Positions 1 to 9,048 are shown, numbered from the stretch's first letter. The stretch is 35,974 nt of DNA from Enterococcus sp. (GCF_022711995.1 NZ_JALAHI010000006.1:1-35974); one strand, 5' to 3'. Notes: generated by a model not told the origin, from the letters alone. Translations and numbers: made by a program.

Positions 1-29
1 ACTGTACCAATACAGTTGTGTGTTTTTTT
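1..29 (+). terminator. Truncated terminator of an upstream gene
   Basis: ACTGTA and TACAGT form a 6-bp stem around a CCAA loop, and TTGTGTG and a run of seven T follow. The window starts inside the left arm. If this is a rho-independent terminator, the missing upstream bases should complement the TTGTGTG that extends the right arm. It would belong to a gene outside the window. Confidence 0.45.
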
Positions 30-160
30 GTTGCTTAACGAAAGATTCACATTTTCAAAAAATGGACTTTAATAAAAATTTCACATTTAATAAACGTTGA
101 TATATAAACTGTTTTTATTTATTTAGCTTATTTAAAATCAATTTTGTTAAAAATAATTCT

Positions 161-174
161 TGTAAATGCTTGCA
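161..174 (+). promoter_or_regulatory. Candidate cre (CcpA) site at pflB promoter
   Basis: TGTAAATGCTTGCA fits the degenerate catabolite-response consensus TGNAANCGNWNNCA with one mismatch (T for the central C). It overlaps the -35 hexamer of the pflB promoter, a position expected for repression. CcpA control of pyruvate metabolism is established in lactic acid bacteria; the assignment here is inference from the motif alone. Confidence 0.4.
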
Positions 175-197
175 ATGAAACAGCTTTGTGTTATACT
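170..197 (+). promoter_or_regulatory. pflB promoter (TG-extended -10)
   Basis: TTGCAA at 170-175 and TATACT at 192-197 are separated by 16 bp, with a TGn extension at 189-191. Transcription would start near 204, about 48 nt before the pflB start codon. The upstream stretch 30-160 is very AT-rich and holds no gene. Confidence 0.6.
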
Positions 198-251
198 ATT
201 CACGTAAAGCTGTTACACTAAGTGAACAGAAATTTTAAGGAGGTCCATCAA

Positions 252-2480
252 ATGGAACAATGGAATGGATTTAAAGGAAAAACTTGGAAAGAAGAAGTAA
301 ACGTACGCGACTTCATCCAAGAAAACTACACACCTTATGACGGAACAGACGAATTCTTGGCTGGCCCAACAGAAGCAACAACGAAGCTTTGGGATCAAGT
401 TATGGATTTGAACAAGCAAGAACGTGACGCTGGTGGCGTTTTAGACATGGATACTAAAAACGTTTCAACAATCACTTCACACGGTCCTGGCTATTTGAAC
501 AAAGAGTTAGAAACTGTTGTTGGTTTCCAAACTGACAAACCTTTCAAACGCAGCTTGCAACCTTTCGGTGGTATCCGGATGTCAGAACAATCAGCTGAAT
601 CTTACGGCTACGAAATCGATCCTGAAATTTCTCATATTTTCCGTGACTATCGTAAAACTCACAACCAAGGCGTATTCGATGCTTACACTCCTGAAATCAG
701 AGCTGCTCGTCGTTCTGGTGTTATTACTGGACTTCCTGATGCTTATGGTCGTGGACGTATCATCGGTGACTACCGTCGTGTAGCATTGTATGGTGTGGAC
801 TACTTGATCAAAGAAAAACAACAAGACTTGTTGTATTGCGGCAATGGCACGATGTCTGACGATATCATTCGCCAACGTGAAGAATTAAGTGAACAAATTC
901 GTGCATTAAGCGAATTAAAAGAACTTGGAAACATTTATGGTTTTGATATTTCTCAACCTGCACAAACTGCAAAAGAAGCTTTCCAATGGTTATACCTTGG
1001 TTATCTAGCAGCTATCAAAGAACAAAACGGTGCAGCAATGTCTCTAGGACGTACATCAACTTTCTTGGATATCTATGTCGAACGTGACCTTAAAAACGGC
1101 GTGATCACAGAAGAAGAAGCACAAGAAATCGTTGACCATTTCGTAATGAAACTTCGTCTAGTGAAATTTGCTCGTACACCTGAATACAATGCATTGTTCT
1201 CTGGTGACCCAACTTGGGTAACAGAATCAATCGCTGGGATGGGTGAAGACGGACGCCACATGGTTACAAAAAACAGCTTCCGTTTCTTACACACACTAGC
1301 AAACTTAGGACCAGCTCCAGAACCAAACTTGACTGTTTTGTGGTCAACACGCTTGCCACATAACTTCAAAACATTCTGTGCGAAAATGTCTATCCAAACT
1401 TCAGCGATCCAATATGAAAACGATGATGTAATGCGCGGCCATTGGGGCGACGATTACGGTATCGCATGTTGTGTATCTGCAATGCGTATTGGTAAACAAA
1501 TGCAATTCTTCGGCGCTCGTGCGAACTTAGCGAAAACATTGTTGTATGCAATCAACGGTGGGGTCGATGAAAAATCAAAAGCACAAGTTGGACCTAAATT
1601 CCAACCAATCACTTCAGAATACCTTGAATACAATGAAGTAATGGAAAAATATGACACAATGATGGACTGGATCTGTGACTTGTATGTCAATACATTGAAC
1701 ATCATCCATTACATGCATGATAAATATTCTTACGAACGTATTGAAATGGCCTTGCAAGATACTGACATCTTGCGTACAATGGCTACTGGTATCGCTGGAT
1801 TCTCTGTAGCAGTTGACTCATTGTCTGCTATCAAATATGCGAAAGTTCGTACAATCCGTGACGAAAACGGCATTGTTGAAGATTACGAAATCGAAGGCGA
1901 CTATCCTAAATATGGAAACAACGATGACCGCGTAGACGACATCGCAGTGAACTTATTGAAAACCTTCATGAAGAAAGTTAAACGTACGAAGACTTACCGT
2001 AACTCAAAACATACAACATCGATCTTAACGATCACTTCAAACGTTGTTTATGGTAAGAAAACAGGAAATACTCCTGATGGACGTCGTGCTGGTGCACCAT
2101 TTGCTCCAGGTGCGAACCCAATGCACGGCCGCGATACACACGGTGCTTTGGCTAGTCTTTCATCAGTTGCGAAATTGCCATATGATTACTCATTAGATGG
2201 TATTTCAAACACATTCTCAATCGTACCAAAAGCGTTGGGACGTGACGACGAAACACAACAAGAAAACCTAGCAACAATGTTGGATGGTTATGCAGCAAAA
2301 GGTGGACACCACTTGAATATCAACGTATTCAACCGTGACACATTGCTTGATGCACAAGCACATCCAGAAAAATACCCACAATTAACGATTCGTGTATCTG
2401 GTTATGCCGTTAACTTCATCAAGTTGACAAAAGAACAACAAGATGACGTAATTGCACGTACAATGCACGAAGCAATGTAA
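252..2480 (+). CDS. pflB: Formate acetyltransferase (pyruvate formate-lyase)
   Basis: Glycyl-radical enzyme that cleaves pyruvate with CoA to acetyl-CoA and formate during anaerobic fermentation in the cytoplasm. The 742-residue protein has the usual family length. The adjacent catalytic cysteines are Cys406-Cys407 (GIACCVSAM), and the C-terminal glycyl-radical loop RVSGYAVNF carries the radical-bearing Gly717. An upstream in-frame ATG at 222 is rejected: the start at 252 has AAGGAGG about 8 nt ahead and gives the typical N-terminus MEQWNGF. Its activase PflA lies downstream, after a hairpin and a repeat. The promoter carries a candidate CcpA site. The active-site residues are intact and the assignment is firm. 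Confidence 0.98.
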   Translation: MEQWNGFKGKTWKEEVNVRDFIQENYTPYDGTDEFLAGPTEATTKLWDQVMDLNKQERDAGGVLDMDTKNVSTITSHGPGYLNKELETVVGFQTDKPFKRSLQPFGGIRMSEQSAESYGYEIDPEISHIFRDYRKTHNQGVFDAYTPEIRAARRSGVITGLPDAYGRGRIIGDYRRVALYGVDYLIKEKQQDLLYCGNGTMSDDIIRQREELSEQIRALSELKELGNIYGFDISQPAQTAKEAFQWLYLGYLAAIKEQNGAAMSLGRTSTFLDIYVERDLKNGVITEEEAQEIVDHFVMKLRLVKFARTPEYNALFSGDPTWVTESIAGMGEDGRHMVTKNSFRFLHTLANLGPAPEPNLTVLWSTRLPHNFKTFCAKMSIQTSAIQYENDDVMRGHWGDDYGIACCVSAMRIGKQMQFFGARANLAKTLLYAINGGVDEKSKAQVGPKFQPITSEYLEYNEVMEKYDTMMDWICDLYVNTLNIIHYMHDKYSYERIEMALQDTDILRTMATGIAGFSVAVDSLSAIKYAKVRTIRDENGIVEDYEIEGDYPKYGNNDDRVDDIAVNLLKTFMKKVKRTKTYRNSKHTTSILTITSNVVYGKKTGNTPDGRRAGAPFAPGANPMHGRDTHGALASLSSVAKLPYDYSLDGISNTFSIVPKALGRDDETQQENLATMLDGYAAKGGHHLNINVFNRDTLLDAQAHPEKYPQLTIRVSGYAVNFIKLTKEQQDDVIARTMHEAM

Positions 2481-2495
2481 AATAGCACCAAACAA

Positions 2496-2528
2496 GGCGG
2501 CGGATGGAACATTCCGCCGCCTATTGTT
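2496..2528 (+). terminator. Hairpin after pflB
   Basis: GGCGGCGGA and TCCGCCGCC form a perfect 9-bp GC-rich stem around an 8-nt loop (2496-2521), 15 nt after the pflB stop. The downstream tract TATTGTT is poor in T. It may act as a partial terminator or as an mRNA 3'-end stabiliser that lets pflB be expressed above pflA. Confidence 0.55.
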
Positions 2529-2530
2529 AT

Positions 2531-2716
2531 GAATCACTGCGATTGCGAAGCAGAGCAGATGATGAATAATACTAGGGGAACGAAGTGACCGTAGTGTAAC
2601 CGAAGCCCGAAGGGAATCACTGCGATTGCGGCAGCAGAGCAGATGATGAATAATACTAGGGGAACGAAGAGACCGTAGTGTAACCAAAGCCCGAAGGGAA
2701 TCATTGGGATTGCCTG
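2531..2716 (+). repeat. 83/84-bp imperfect tandem repeat
   Basis: Two nearly identical units start with GAATCACTGCGATTGCG at 2531 and 2614. A third, degenerate start (GAATCATTGGGATTGC) lies at 2698. The periods are 83 and 84 bp; the extra base falls in GCGAAGCAG versus GCGGCAGCAG. The units differ by only a few substitutions (for example CGAAGTGACC versus CGAAGAGACC). The minus strand reads through both units as a repeating peptide beginning SDSLRA and ending IIHHLLC; I regard this as non-coding, because the reading begins inside the pflA start region and ends inside pflB. No transposase or target-site duplication is evident. Confidence 0.8.
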
Positions 2717-2805
2717 ATGAAGCGGAATAAGATTGTTTATTCAGCAAGCGGTTGTCTTCTTGGGATTTTACACTAGGATCAAACGTCACCAAAAGAATAA
2801 AATTT

Positions 2806-2833
2806 ATTTTTAGTTTCTTATTTTTAGTTTCTT
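2806..2833 (+). repeat. 14-bp tandem duplication upstream of pflA
   Basis: ATTTTTAGTTTCTT occurs twice, head to tail, at 2806-2819 and 2820-2833, ending 18 nt before the pflA start codon and just ahead of its ribosome binding site. It looks like a replication-slippage duplication in the untranslated leader. Confidence 0.8.
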
Positions 2834-2851
2834 CAAGAAAGGAAGAGCACC

Positions 2852-3607
2852 ATGTCAGTAACAGGACATATTCATTCAACAGAAAGTTTCGGATCAGTGG
2901 ATGGACCAGGTATTCGCTTTATTGTCTTTATGCAAGGATGTCGGATGCGCTGTGAATTTTGTCATAATCCAGATACATGGAAAATCGGCAGCGGTATTGA
3001 ACGGACAACAGATGATGTACTGGAAGAAGCCCTCAAATATCGAGAATTTTGGGGAGAAAAAGGCGGCTTGACAGTTAGTGGCGGAGAACCATTGCTTCAG
3101 CTAGACTTCTTGATCGATCTTTTCCGAAAAGCGAAAGCTGCAGGAGTGAACACAACCTTAGATACTTGCGGAAAACCCTTTACTCGGGAAGAACCATTTT
3201 TCAGCAAATTTCAAGAGTTGATGACTGTCACTGACTTGCTATTATTTGATATCAAGCACATAGATAATGACGCGCATAAGAAGCTGACTACTCAATCCAA
3301 CGATAACATTTTAGAGATGGCGACGTATTTATCAGAAATCAATAAACCTGTTTGGATTCGCCACGTGTTGGTCCCATTCAGAAGTGATTATGATGAATTT
3401 TTGATTCGCTTAGATGCCTTTATCAAAACATTGAAAAATGTAGATAAAGTTGAGATTTTGCCTTATCATACAATGGGCAAATATAAATGGGATGAATTAG
3501 GGCTGAAATATCCTCTTGAAGGGATTGAGCCGCCAACCCAAGATCGTGTAAGAAATGCAAAAGAATTGCTTCATGTCGATGATTATCAAGGCTACCTTAC
3601 TCGGTAA
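2852..3607 (+). CDS. pflA: Pyruvate formate-lyase activating enzyme
   Basis: Radical-SAM enzyme that uses a [4Fe-4S] cluster and S-adenosylmethionine to install the glycyl radical on PflB. The cluster motif CxxxCxxC is seen at Cys30, Cys34 and Cys37 (GCRMRCEFCHNP), followed by the SAM-binding GGE motif in TVSGGEPLLQ. At 251 residues it is of normal length. A GGAAG ribosome binding site precedes the ATG. It lies 371 bp downstream of pflB, its substrate, in the same orientation. The intergenic region contains a hairpin and a repeat, so the two genes may be partly uncoupled. The assignment is firm. Confidence 0.97.
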   Translation: MSVTGHIHSTESFGSVDGPGIRFIVFMQGCRMRCEFCHNPDTWKIGSGIERTTDDVLEEALKYREFWGEKGGLTVSGGEPLLQLDFLIDLFRKAKAAGVNTTLDTCGKPFTREEPFFSKFQELMTVTDLLLFDIKHIDNDAHKKLTTQSNDNILEMATYLSEINKPVWIRHVLVPFRSDYDEFLIRLDAFIKTLKNVDKVEILPYHTMGKYKWDELGLKYPLEGIEPPTQDRVRNAKELLHVDDYQGYLTR

Positions 3608-3616
3608 AAAAGCGAA

Positions 3617-3649
3617 GAGAAGATAACTATTGATTCTTTCCCGTTTTTT
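3617..3649 (+). terminator. Possible weak terminator after pflA
   Basis: GAGAAGAT and ATTCTTTC can form a stem with G-U pairs and one mismatch around an 8-nt loop, followed by CCG and six T. It overlaps the -35 element proposed for ppaC, so only one of the two readings may matter. Confidence 0.3.
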
Positions 3650-3657
3650 GCTATCAT
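3630..3657 (+). promoter_or_regulatory. Candidate ppaC promoter
   Basis: TTGATT (3630-3635) and TATCAT (3652-3657) are separated by 16 bp, about 38 nt before the ppaC start codon. Confidence 0.4.
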
Positions 3658-3694
3658 TAGAGGGTGGAAAATCAATGAATTAGGAGCGATCATT

Positions 3695-4630
3695 ATGTCG
3701 AAAATATTAGTATTTGGACACCAAAATCCTGATACGGATGCTATTGGAGCAGCGATTGCCTTTGCGCATTTGCAAAAGGAATTAGGAAAAGATACCGAAG
3801 CAGTTGCTCTGGGAACTCCCAATGAAGAAACGCAATTTGCTTTGTCTCATTTTAAACTTGAAGCCCCTCGTGTAATTGAAGGTCTTGCAGCTGGTTCAGA
3901 AGTGATGCTTGTGGATCACAATGAGTTTCAACAAAGCGCGGAAGGTATCGCTGAAGCAACCGTTTTAGCTGTAGTGGATCATCATCGAATTGCTAATTTT
4001 GAAACAGCGAATCCGTTGTACTATCGTGCAGAACCTGTTGGTTGTACTAGTACGATCGTTTTAAAATTATATCGGGAGGCAAATGTAGAGATTCCATCAG
4101 CGATTGCTGGAATCATGTTGTCTGCGATCATTTCAGATACACTGCTATTCAAATCACCTACTTGTACAGAGGAAGATGTGGCAGCTGCCAAAGAGCTAGC
4201 AACCATCGCCAATGTGGATTTAGAGGGTTATGGGTTAGAAATGCTTAAAGCAGGAACAAACTTAGCGACCAAAACAGCTGCAGAGTTATTGGATTTGGAT
4301 GCGAAAAGCTTCCCAATGGCTGGGAAGAACCTTCGTATTGGTCAAGTCAATACGGTTGATTTAGAGGAAGTCTTTACCCGTCAAGCAGAGCTGGAAGCAG
4401 CAATGGAAGCGGAAAATCTGGCCAAAGGATACGATCTGTATCTGCTGGTTGTAACAGATATTTTAAACAGCAATTCTGAGTTGTTAGTGATCGGTGAACC
4501 AACTGCACCTGTGGAAGCGGCTTTCAATGTTGCATTGAAAGCAAATCGTGCGTTCTTACCAGGGGTTGTTTCTCGTAAAAAACAAGTGGTACCGCAATTA
4601 ACAGAGAGCTTCAATAACGCGAATAATTAG
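3695..4630 (+). CDS. ppaC: Manganese-dependent inorganic pyrophosphatase
   Basis: Family II (DHH-type) pyrophosphatase that hydrolyses PPi to two phosphates and so drives biosynthetic reactions, including the ADP-glucose pyrophosphorylase reaction encoded further downstream. The metal ligands of the family are visible: His9, Asp13 and Asp15 in [11 protein letters not shown], Asp74 in VDHNE and the DHH signature Asp95-His96-His97. The C-terminal substrate-binding SRKKQ motif is present. The length of 311 residues is standard. The ATG is preceded by AGGAG. It follows pflA on the same strand with its own likely promoter. A hairpin downstream probably separates it from the next gene. The assignment is firm. 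Confidence 0.97.
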   Translation: MSKILVFGHQNPDTDAIGAAIAFAHLQKELGKDTEAVALGTPNEETQFALSHFKLEAPRVIEGLAAGSEVMLVDHNEFQQSAEGIAEATVLAVVDHHRIANFETANPLYYRAEPVGCTSTIVLKLYREANVEIPSAIAGIMLSAIISDTLLFKSPTCTEEDVAAAKELATIANVDLEGYGLEMLKAGTNLATKTAAELLDLDAKSFPMAGKNLRIGQVNTVDLEEVFTRQAELEAAMEAENLAKGYDLYLLVVTDILNSNSELLVIGEPTAPVEAAFNVALKANRAFLPGVVSRKKQVVPQLTESFNNANN

Positions 4631-4675
4631 TAGCCAACAGAAATACACTAGCAAAAAATGAATAGAGAAATCGGT

Positions 4676-4759
4676 CGGACAATCAGCAACTGCAATCTTT
4701 TCGTCTTAATGATGATAGGCATTTGGATAGCAGGAATCGCTAGTTGTCCGGCTGTTTTT
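4676..4759 (+). terminator. Long-loop terminator-like hairpin after ppaC
   Basis: CGGACAATCAGC (4676-4687) pairs with GCTAGTTGTCCG (4739-4750), giving 7 bp, a G-U/mismatch step and 3 bp, around a loop of about 51 nt. GCTGTTTTT follows. The long loop is unusual for a simple terminator. Confidence 0.4.
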
Positions 4760-4806
4760 GAATGGACCGTTCATTTTGCAGTGGAAATCGAAAGAGAGCA
4801 AAAGAT

Positions 4807-5589
4807 ATGAAATTTATTTATAGTAGGCATTATCAAGAAATTCAGAAAATCGTTGATTCAGAGCTGTTTTCAGAACTGATTCTTTTCTTGAACCAGCAAC
4901 AAAAGCCACCAATCTTGCGGGAGTTAAAACAAGTCTTTCCTCAAAAGAATTTCGAAAAGACCTTGGATCAGTTGATCGCTGCTGGTGTGATTGGACGGAG
5001 TGATCGTCGCTATCATATCAACTTTCCTATTTACTCCAAGGAAGATCAACAGCGCAGTCGTGAGGGGCGTCAGCTGGTCGGCGAGCCATCAGCAGAATTG
5101 GACTTTCTTTTACGAAGTGGAAACAATCACCGCTTTTTCTATGCATGCGAGAAAGACGTGGTGCAAGGGTATATGTATCAGTTGACCCATGAATCATTCC
5201 AGCTTGTTTCCCTATCTCAGGAAAGATGGCCAGCGACAATCCCAGCATTTTTTGCTGCCAATCGACAGCTCCTGTCACTTCCAGTATATCAAGAAATGTT
5301 AAGCTTGATAGGCGATGTTGATGAAGCCTATTACTTGGATCAAATCAGTGTCATTTTTGAGCGGGTAACGAAACAACGGAAAATTCGGTCCAGTATTTTT
5401 TTGACTTCCCTTGTGCAAGCCACTATCCTTTTGCCAGATCATAGCTTCAATCTTCCACTGGTAGATGCAGCACTTCTGAAGGAAAATTCAGAGGATCTGA
5501 TGGTAGATTTTTCTGAATTTGATCGGCGAACGTGGTTGGCAGATTACCTTGAAAAAACTGCTGATCCGCAGACGATTCTAATCGTTTAA
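4807..5589 (+). CDS. DUF1803-like protein of unknown function
   Basis: Cytoplasmic protein of 260 residues with no membrane segment. The first ~75 residues (helical, RELKQVFPQKNF then AAGVIGRSDRRYHINFPIYS) resemble the DUF1803 family of streptococci, whose gene also follows ppaC as I recall; this is pattern recall, not a search. The N-terminus reads like a small winged-helix fold, but no known DNA-binding signature is certain. The ATG at 4807 is chosen over an in-frame ATG at 4762, which has no ribosome binding site and would start inside the terminator hairpin region; the purine-rich GAAAGAGAG ahead of 4807 is only a weak site. Its function is unknown. Confidence 0.8.
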   Translation: MKFIYSRHYQEIQKIVDSELFSELILFLNQQQKPPILRELKQVFPQKNFEKTLDQLIAAGVIGRSDRRYHINFPIYSKEDQQRSREGRQLVGEPSAELDFLLRSGNNHRFFYACEKDVVQGYMYQLTHESFQLVSLSQERWPATIPAFFAANRQLLSLPVYQEMLSLIGDVDEAYYLDQISVIFERVTKQRKIRSSIFLTSLVQATILLPDHSFNLPLVDAALLKENSEDLMVDFSEFDRRTWLADYLEKTADPQTILIV

Positions 5590-5634
5590 ATGATAAACTT
5601 CTAATGAATTCGTAATGAGAGAAAAAGTAAAAGA

Positions 5635-5684
5635 GAAAGAAATTGTTTAAATCCTTTGTTGGATAACGGTTTCTTTCTTTTTTT
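5635..5684 (+). terminator. Rho-independent terminator
   Basis: GAAAGAAA pairs with TTTCTTTC, with inner GTT/AAC and ATCC/GGAT helices, and seven T follow. It ends the ppaC/DUF1803-like unit. Confidence 0.75.
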
Positions 5685-5732
5685 GTTGTTTCATAAAATT
5701 TGAAATTAATGAGAAAATAACGAGCGTATTAA

Positions 5733-5761
5733 TTGATTGATCTCATTTGTGGTGGTATGAT
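5733..5761 (+). promoter_or_regulatory. Promoter of the 147-residue unknown gene
   Basis: TTGATT (5733-5738), a 17-bp spacer and TATGAT (5756-5761) with a TGG extension make a strong vegetative-type promoter. Transcription would start near 5768, just ahead of the GGGGG ribosome binding site of the gene at 5793. Confidence 0.65.
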
Positions 5762-5792
5762 AACTTTAGAATTTTGAAAGGGGGCGTAAAAA

Positions 5793-6236
5793 TTGGAAGG
5801 AATCAGAGCGTTTCATACCGAAGTGATTGAAGAAACAAAAAGTAAAGCAGAAATGATCACTTTTGTTTCGATGGCGGAAATTGAGCATGCACGTAAAGAA
5901 CTTTGCGAAGCCGGTATGGAAGAAAGCCACTTTTCGGATGGAGAATTGATTTTTGCACTTAAACAAAAAAGTGAATATCAAGCGAACACAATCGTACCAA
6001 TCGTGATCGATTGGTTGTTAATGAAAAATTATTTGTTGACTCCGGCCCAAGCGATTCGTTTTTTAACGAATAAATTAGGGCAGACAGAAGCACTATCACT
6101 GAAGGCATTAGGAGAACTTGAATTTGATGGCGATGGAAAATACTTTTTGATCGCGAGTCAATCAATGAATAAGCAAGATGAGAAAGTATACAAGGTATAC
6201 ACGGATGGGCAAGTGAAAGAACTTTGGCGGGCGTGA
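5793..6236 (+). CDS. Unknown small cytoplasmic protein (TTG start)
   Basis: Hypothetical protein of 147 residues that I do not recognise. It is acidic and largely helical. A stretch of about 20 residues (IVPIVIDWLLMKNYLLTPAQ) is moderately hydrophobic but interrupted by charges, so it is probably not a membrane segment. The C-terminus (KYFLIASQSMNKQDEKVYKVY) looks like a beta hairpin. The TTG start is favoured because AAGGGGG lies 8 nt upstream, directly behind a strong promoter; the next ATG is at residue 21 with no ribosome binding site. It is flanked by a terminator upstream and a small membrane-protein gene downstream. Nothing in the context indicates its role. Confidence 0.8.
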   Translation: MEGIRAFHTEVIEETKSKAEMITFVSMAEIEHARKELCEAGMEESHFSDGELIFALKQKSEYQANTIVPIVIDWLLMKNYLLTPAQAIRFLTNKLGQTEALSLKALGELEFDGDGKYFLIASQSMNKQDEKVYKVYTDGQVKELWRA

Positions 6237-6252
6237 TACTTGAAAGCACCAA

Positions 6253-6276
6253 AAAGACAAGGTCATGCCTGTCTTT
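6253..6276 (+). other. Small hairpin between two unknown genes
   Basis: AAAGACA and TGTCTTT form a 7-bp stem, with an inner GG/CC pair and one bulged base, around a short loop. No T tract follows, so it is not a standard terminator. It could shape the leader of the gene at 6308. Confidence 0.35.
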
Positions 6277-6307
6277 GAACGGATTAATCAAAGGTTGTGA
6301 GTCGTAG

Positions 6308-6718
6308 GTGAAACCAAATCAAAGAATTGTCTTTGCAAGTAGCCATGTGTTTATTTTTATTTTAAGTATGGTGGCGGCACTTTTATTTAGTTTAAAAGTT
6401 CCCAATACGTTTAATGAAAACCAAATATTCTCTGAAAATATTCATTTTTCAGACACAGTCTTTGATGTGGTCACAAGGCTTTTTTTATTGGGAATCTGCA
6501 GCTTGTACACCACGATCGCCAGCTTTTGGTCTTTTCGATCTTGGCCATATCTTTCAGTCGCAATTGGTTTGGCTTCAGTTTTTACCGCAGTGCAGATGAA
6601 AATTCAGTTCCATCCTTGGTTGTTCACATTATTTATGATCGTCGGTTTGTTTCAGGTAGGTGTTGCTTCTTATGTCATTTTTGCTTCAAAAAAGAGAAGT
6701 AGCACTGAAACAGGTTGA
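6308..6718 (+). CDS. Small four-helix membrane protein, unknown
   Basis: Integral membrane protein of 136 residues with four predicted helices, at about 10-28, 52-74, 79-97 and 100-125. The tail KKRSSTETG is polar and basic, consistent with a cytoplasmic C-terminus. I recognise no family signature. The GTG start is chosen as the first start in the open frame and has only a weak upstream AAAGG. It is probably co-transcribed with the preceding unknown gene, because no good terminator separates them. The downstream terminator overlaps its stop codon. Confidence 0.65.
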   Translation: MKPNQRIVFASSHVFIFILSMVAALLFSLKVPNTFNENQIFSENIHFSDTVFDVVTRLFLLGICSLYTTIASFWSFRSWPYLSVAIGLASVFTAVQMKIQFHPWLFTLFMIVGLFQVGVASYVIFASKKRSSTETG

Positions 6719-6745
6719 ACCAATCGTGTTCAAGCTGTTTTTTTT
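6709..6745 (+). terminator. Rho-independent terminator overlapping a stop codon
   Basis: AACAGGTTGAAC pairs with GTTCAAGCTGTT (12-bp stem, one G:G mismatch) around a 7-nt loop, followed by a T run to 6745. The TGA stop of the upstream gene lies in the left arm. Confidence 0.85.
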
Positions 6746-6835
6746 CTGCCTTCAATGGCTTTGAAAAGAAGACAATCATCATGTAAGAGAAATAGAAGAA
6801 TGGCTCCTTCTGTTTAGAATAGCCAAGGCTTTTAC

Positions 6836-6864
6836 GTTACGAGAACTTTAATTTATGCTATTCT
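6836..6864 (+). promoter_or_regulatory. Candidate glycogen operon promoter
   Basis: TATTCT at 6859-6864 with a TGC extension (6856-6858) is the best -10 in the 280-bp leader. The -35 (GTTACG, 6836-6841, 17-bp spacer) is poor. The predicted leader is about 130 nt. An 8-bp inverted repeat, GAATAGCC at 6817 and GGCTATTC at 6918, brackets the promoter and could be an operator or chance. Confidence 0.4.
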
Positions 6865-7001
6865 ACATATAGAAGCAGTCATTAATAAAATGCCATCTGC
6901 CCGTGTTGCCTGCTAGAGGCTATTCCAATTGGTTTCATTTTGGAAGAAAGGCTTGATAGCTGGAGATAATGGGTGGATCTAAGAGGAGGTTTGACAAACG
7001 A

Positions 7002-8894
7002 GTGGAAAATGAACAAATGATTATAGCTGAGAAACAGTTTACCACCGGTGAAAATTTTTATTCGCAGCATCTTTTAGGGGTGCATCGAATAAAAGCTGGT
7101 TACGTCTTCCGAGTGTGGGCACCGAATGCACAAAATGTCTGGTTAGTAGGGGACTTCAATCAATGGGATAACTCTTTGCCAATGACGAAACGTTCAGAAT
7201 CAGGAATTTGGGAAATCACCACAGATCTGCCTCAAGAAGGACAGCATTATAAATTCAACGTCAAACAAGCAGATGGACGTGAAATCATGAAAATCGACCC
7301 TTACGCGGTTTATTTTGAAGAACGTCCAGGAACAGCGGCAGTTTTACACACCGTGCCCGCCAAAAAATGGCGCGACGGCTTGTGGCAAGGACGCAAAAAA
7401 CGCCAAAATCAATTCAAACGACCACTGAATATTTATGAAGTCCATGCAAGTTCTTGGAAACACCACGAAGATGGCACCCCTTATCGCTTTTCTGAATTAA
7501 AAGATGAACTTATTCCTTATCTCAAACAAATGGGCTATACCCATATCGAATTTATGCCATTGATGGAACACCCTTTAGGCACCTCGTGGGGCTATCAATT
7601 GATTGGCTACTTTGCGCTTAGCGCGTATTATGGCACACCAGAAGAATTTCAAGATTTTGTTGAAGCCTGCCATTTGGAAAATATCGGCGTTCTTGTTGAC
7701 TGGGTACCAGGCCATTTTTGCGTCAATGATGATTGCTTGGCTTATTATGATGGAACACCGACCTTTGAATACCAAGATGCAGATCGGGCAAAAAATGTCC
7801 GCTGGGGGGCAATCAATTTTGATCTAGGAAAACCGCAGGTCCAAAGTTTCTTGCTTTCCAGTGCCCTTTTTTGGATCGAATTTTATCACATCGATGGGAT
7901 TCGCGTGGATGCCGTTTCTAATATGATTTATCGGGACTACGATCAAGGTGTCTGGCAACCCAATCATGAAGGCGGCAATCGCAACTATGAAGGCTATTAC
8001 TTTTTACAAAAATTGAATGCTGTAGTGAAATTGGCACATCCAGAAGTGATCATGATCGCAGAAGAAAGCACCTCGGAAACGAAAGTTACCGGACTGATCG
8101 AAGAAGGCGCCCTTGGGTTTGATTACAAATGGAATCTGGGCTGGATGAACGATGTCTTGCGTTTTTATCAAATGGATCCAATCTTTCGTAAGGATCATTT
8201 GAGTTTGTTGTCCTTTTCTTTCATGTACCGGATGAATGAAAACTATATTTTGCCGCTTTCTCATGACGAAGTTGTCCATGGCAAACGCAGTTTGATGCAC
8301 AAAATGTGGGGAGACCGCTACAAACAATTTTCACAATTACGAAATTTGTATACCTACATGATGACCCACCCAGGAAAGAAACTGTTGTTTATGGGCAGCG
8401 AGTGGGGGCAATTTTTAGAATGGAAATATGATCATGGCTTGGAATGGAACGATTTATCAGATGAACTAAATCAGCGTATGCAGCAATTTACAAAGACATT
8501 AAATGAGCTGTATAAACAGGAGCGCTCGTTATGGGAAATCGAAGATCAAGAAGAATCATTGGTGGTCATTGATGCAGACAACTTAGCGGAAACCACATTG
8601 ACCTATTTGCGACAAGGAAAAACCAAAAAAGACTTTGTGATCGTTGTTTTAAACCTGACACCGGTTGAGCGCCATGATTTCGCTATCGGCGTTCCTTATG
8701 AAGGAACCTACCGCGAAATATTGAATACCGAGCGTGACAGTTTTGGCGGTACTTGGACGCAAAATAATCAAGACCAACAGACAGAAGCGATTCCATTCAA
8801 AGACTTTCCGTATCAAATCAAAACAATTTTGCCAGCACTTGGGGCATTGATTATAAAACCAGAAAAGATTCAAATCACACGTAGGAAAAAATGA
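7002..8894 (+). CDS. glgB: 1,4-alpha-glucan branching enzyme
   Basis: Introduces alpha-1,6 branches into glycogen (GH13 family). It has 630 residues, close to the usual Bacillus length. An N-terminal CBM48 domain (about 15-110, [21 protein letters not shown]) precedes the TIM-barrel catalytic domain. Catalytic residues by motif are Asp303 (DGIRVDAV), Glu354 (IAEEST) and the transition-state pair His421-Asp422 (SHDEV). GTG at 7002 is preferred, with AGGAGG 12 nt upstream; the in-frame ATG at 6969 has GGAG only 3 nt away. It is first in the glg operon, 154 bp before glgC. The assignment is firm, the start moderately so. Confidence 0.96.
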   Translation: MENEQMIIAEKQFTTGENFYSQHLLGVHRIKAGYVFRVWAPNAQNVWLVGDFNQWDNSLPMTKRSESGIWEITTDLPQEGQHYKFNVKQADGREIMKIDPYAVYFEERPGTAAVLHTVPAKKWRDGLWQGRKKRQNQFKRPLNIYEVHASSWKHHEDGTPYRFSELKDELIPYLKQMGYTHIEFMPLMEHPLGTSWGYQLIGYFALSAYYGTPEEFQDFVEACHLENIGVLVDWVPGHFCVNDDCLAYYDGTPTFEYQDADRAKNVRWGAINFDLGKPQVQSFLLSSALFWIEFYHIDGIRVDAVSNMIYRDYDQGVWQPNHEGGNRNYEGYYFLQKLNAVVKLAHPEVIMIAEESTSETKVTGLIEEGALGFDYKWNLGWMNDVLRFYQMDPIFRKDHLSLLSFSFMYRMNENYILPLSHDEVVHGKRSLMHKMWGDRYKQFSQLRNLYTYMMTHPGKKLLFMGSEWGQFLEWKYDHGLEWNDLSDELNQRMQQFTKTLNELYKQERSLWEIEDQEESLVVIDADNLAETTLTYLRQGKTKKDFVIVVLNLTPVERHDFAIGVPYEGTYREILNTERDSFGGTWTQNNQDQQTEAIPFKDFPYQIKTILPALGALIIKPEKIQITRRKK

Positions 8895-8908
8895 AAGGGG
8901 GGAGGAGC

Positions 8909-8980
8909 TTGATCCAAAAATCCATTTCAACCGACGAAGCACAGGATGATGCAGAACCTAGACAGGATTTTCAAAAATAG
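8909..8980 (+). CDS. Possible 23-codon ORF between glgB and glgC
   Basis: A run of purines (AAAGGGGGGAGGAG) ends immediately before TTG at 8909, which opens a frame for 23 residues (starting [14 protein letters not shown]) closed by TAG at 8978. The encoded peptide is hydrophilic and acidic, with no signal peptide or run of regulatory codons. The ribosome binding site is far stronger than that of glgC itself, so translation could couple into glgC or set its level. It may equally be a remnant of a lost glgC start. It is supported only by the ribosome binding site and the frame. Confidence 0.25.
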   Translation: MIQKSISTDEAQDDAEPRQDFQK

Positions 8981-9048
8981 GTTTGATTATTGGAAACATG
9001 GCATCAGCGCATCGCAGCAGAAATCGGATTTTTGGCGGCTCTGAAAAA

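Noticed and set aside
187-206. Rex-like site TTGTG...TTCAC at the pflB promoter
   Set aside because: The half-sites are 6 bp apart instead of the usual 4, and the right half is degenerate. The bases are explained by the -10 region.
2382-2879. 165-codon minus-strand frame across the pflB-pflA gap
   Set aside because: It overlaps the end of pflB and start of pflA, its interior is the 83/84-bp repeat translated twice, and it has no plausible ribosome binding site. The repeat itself is reported instead.
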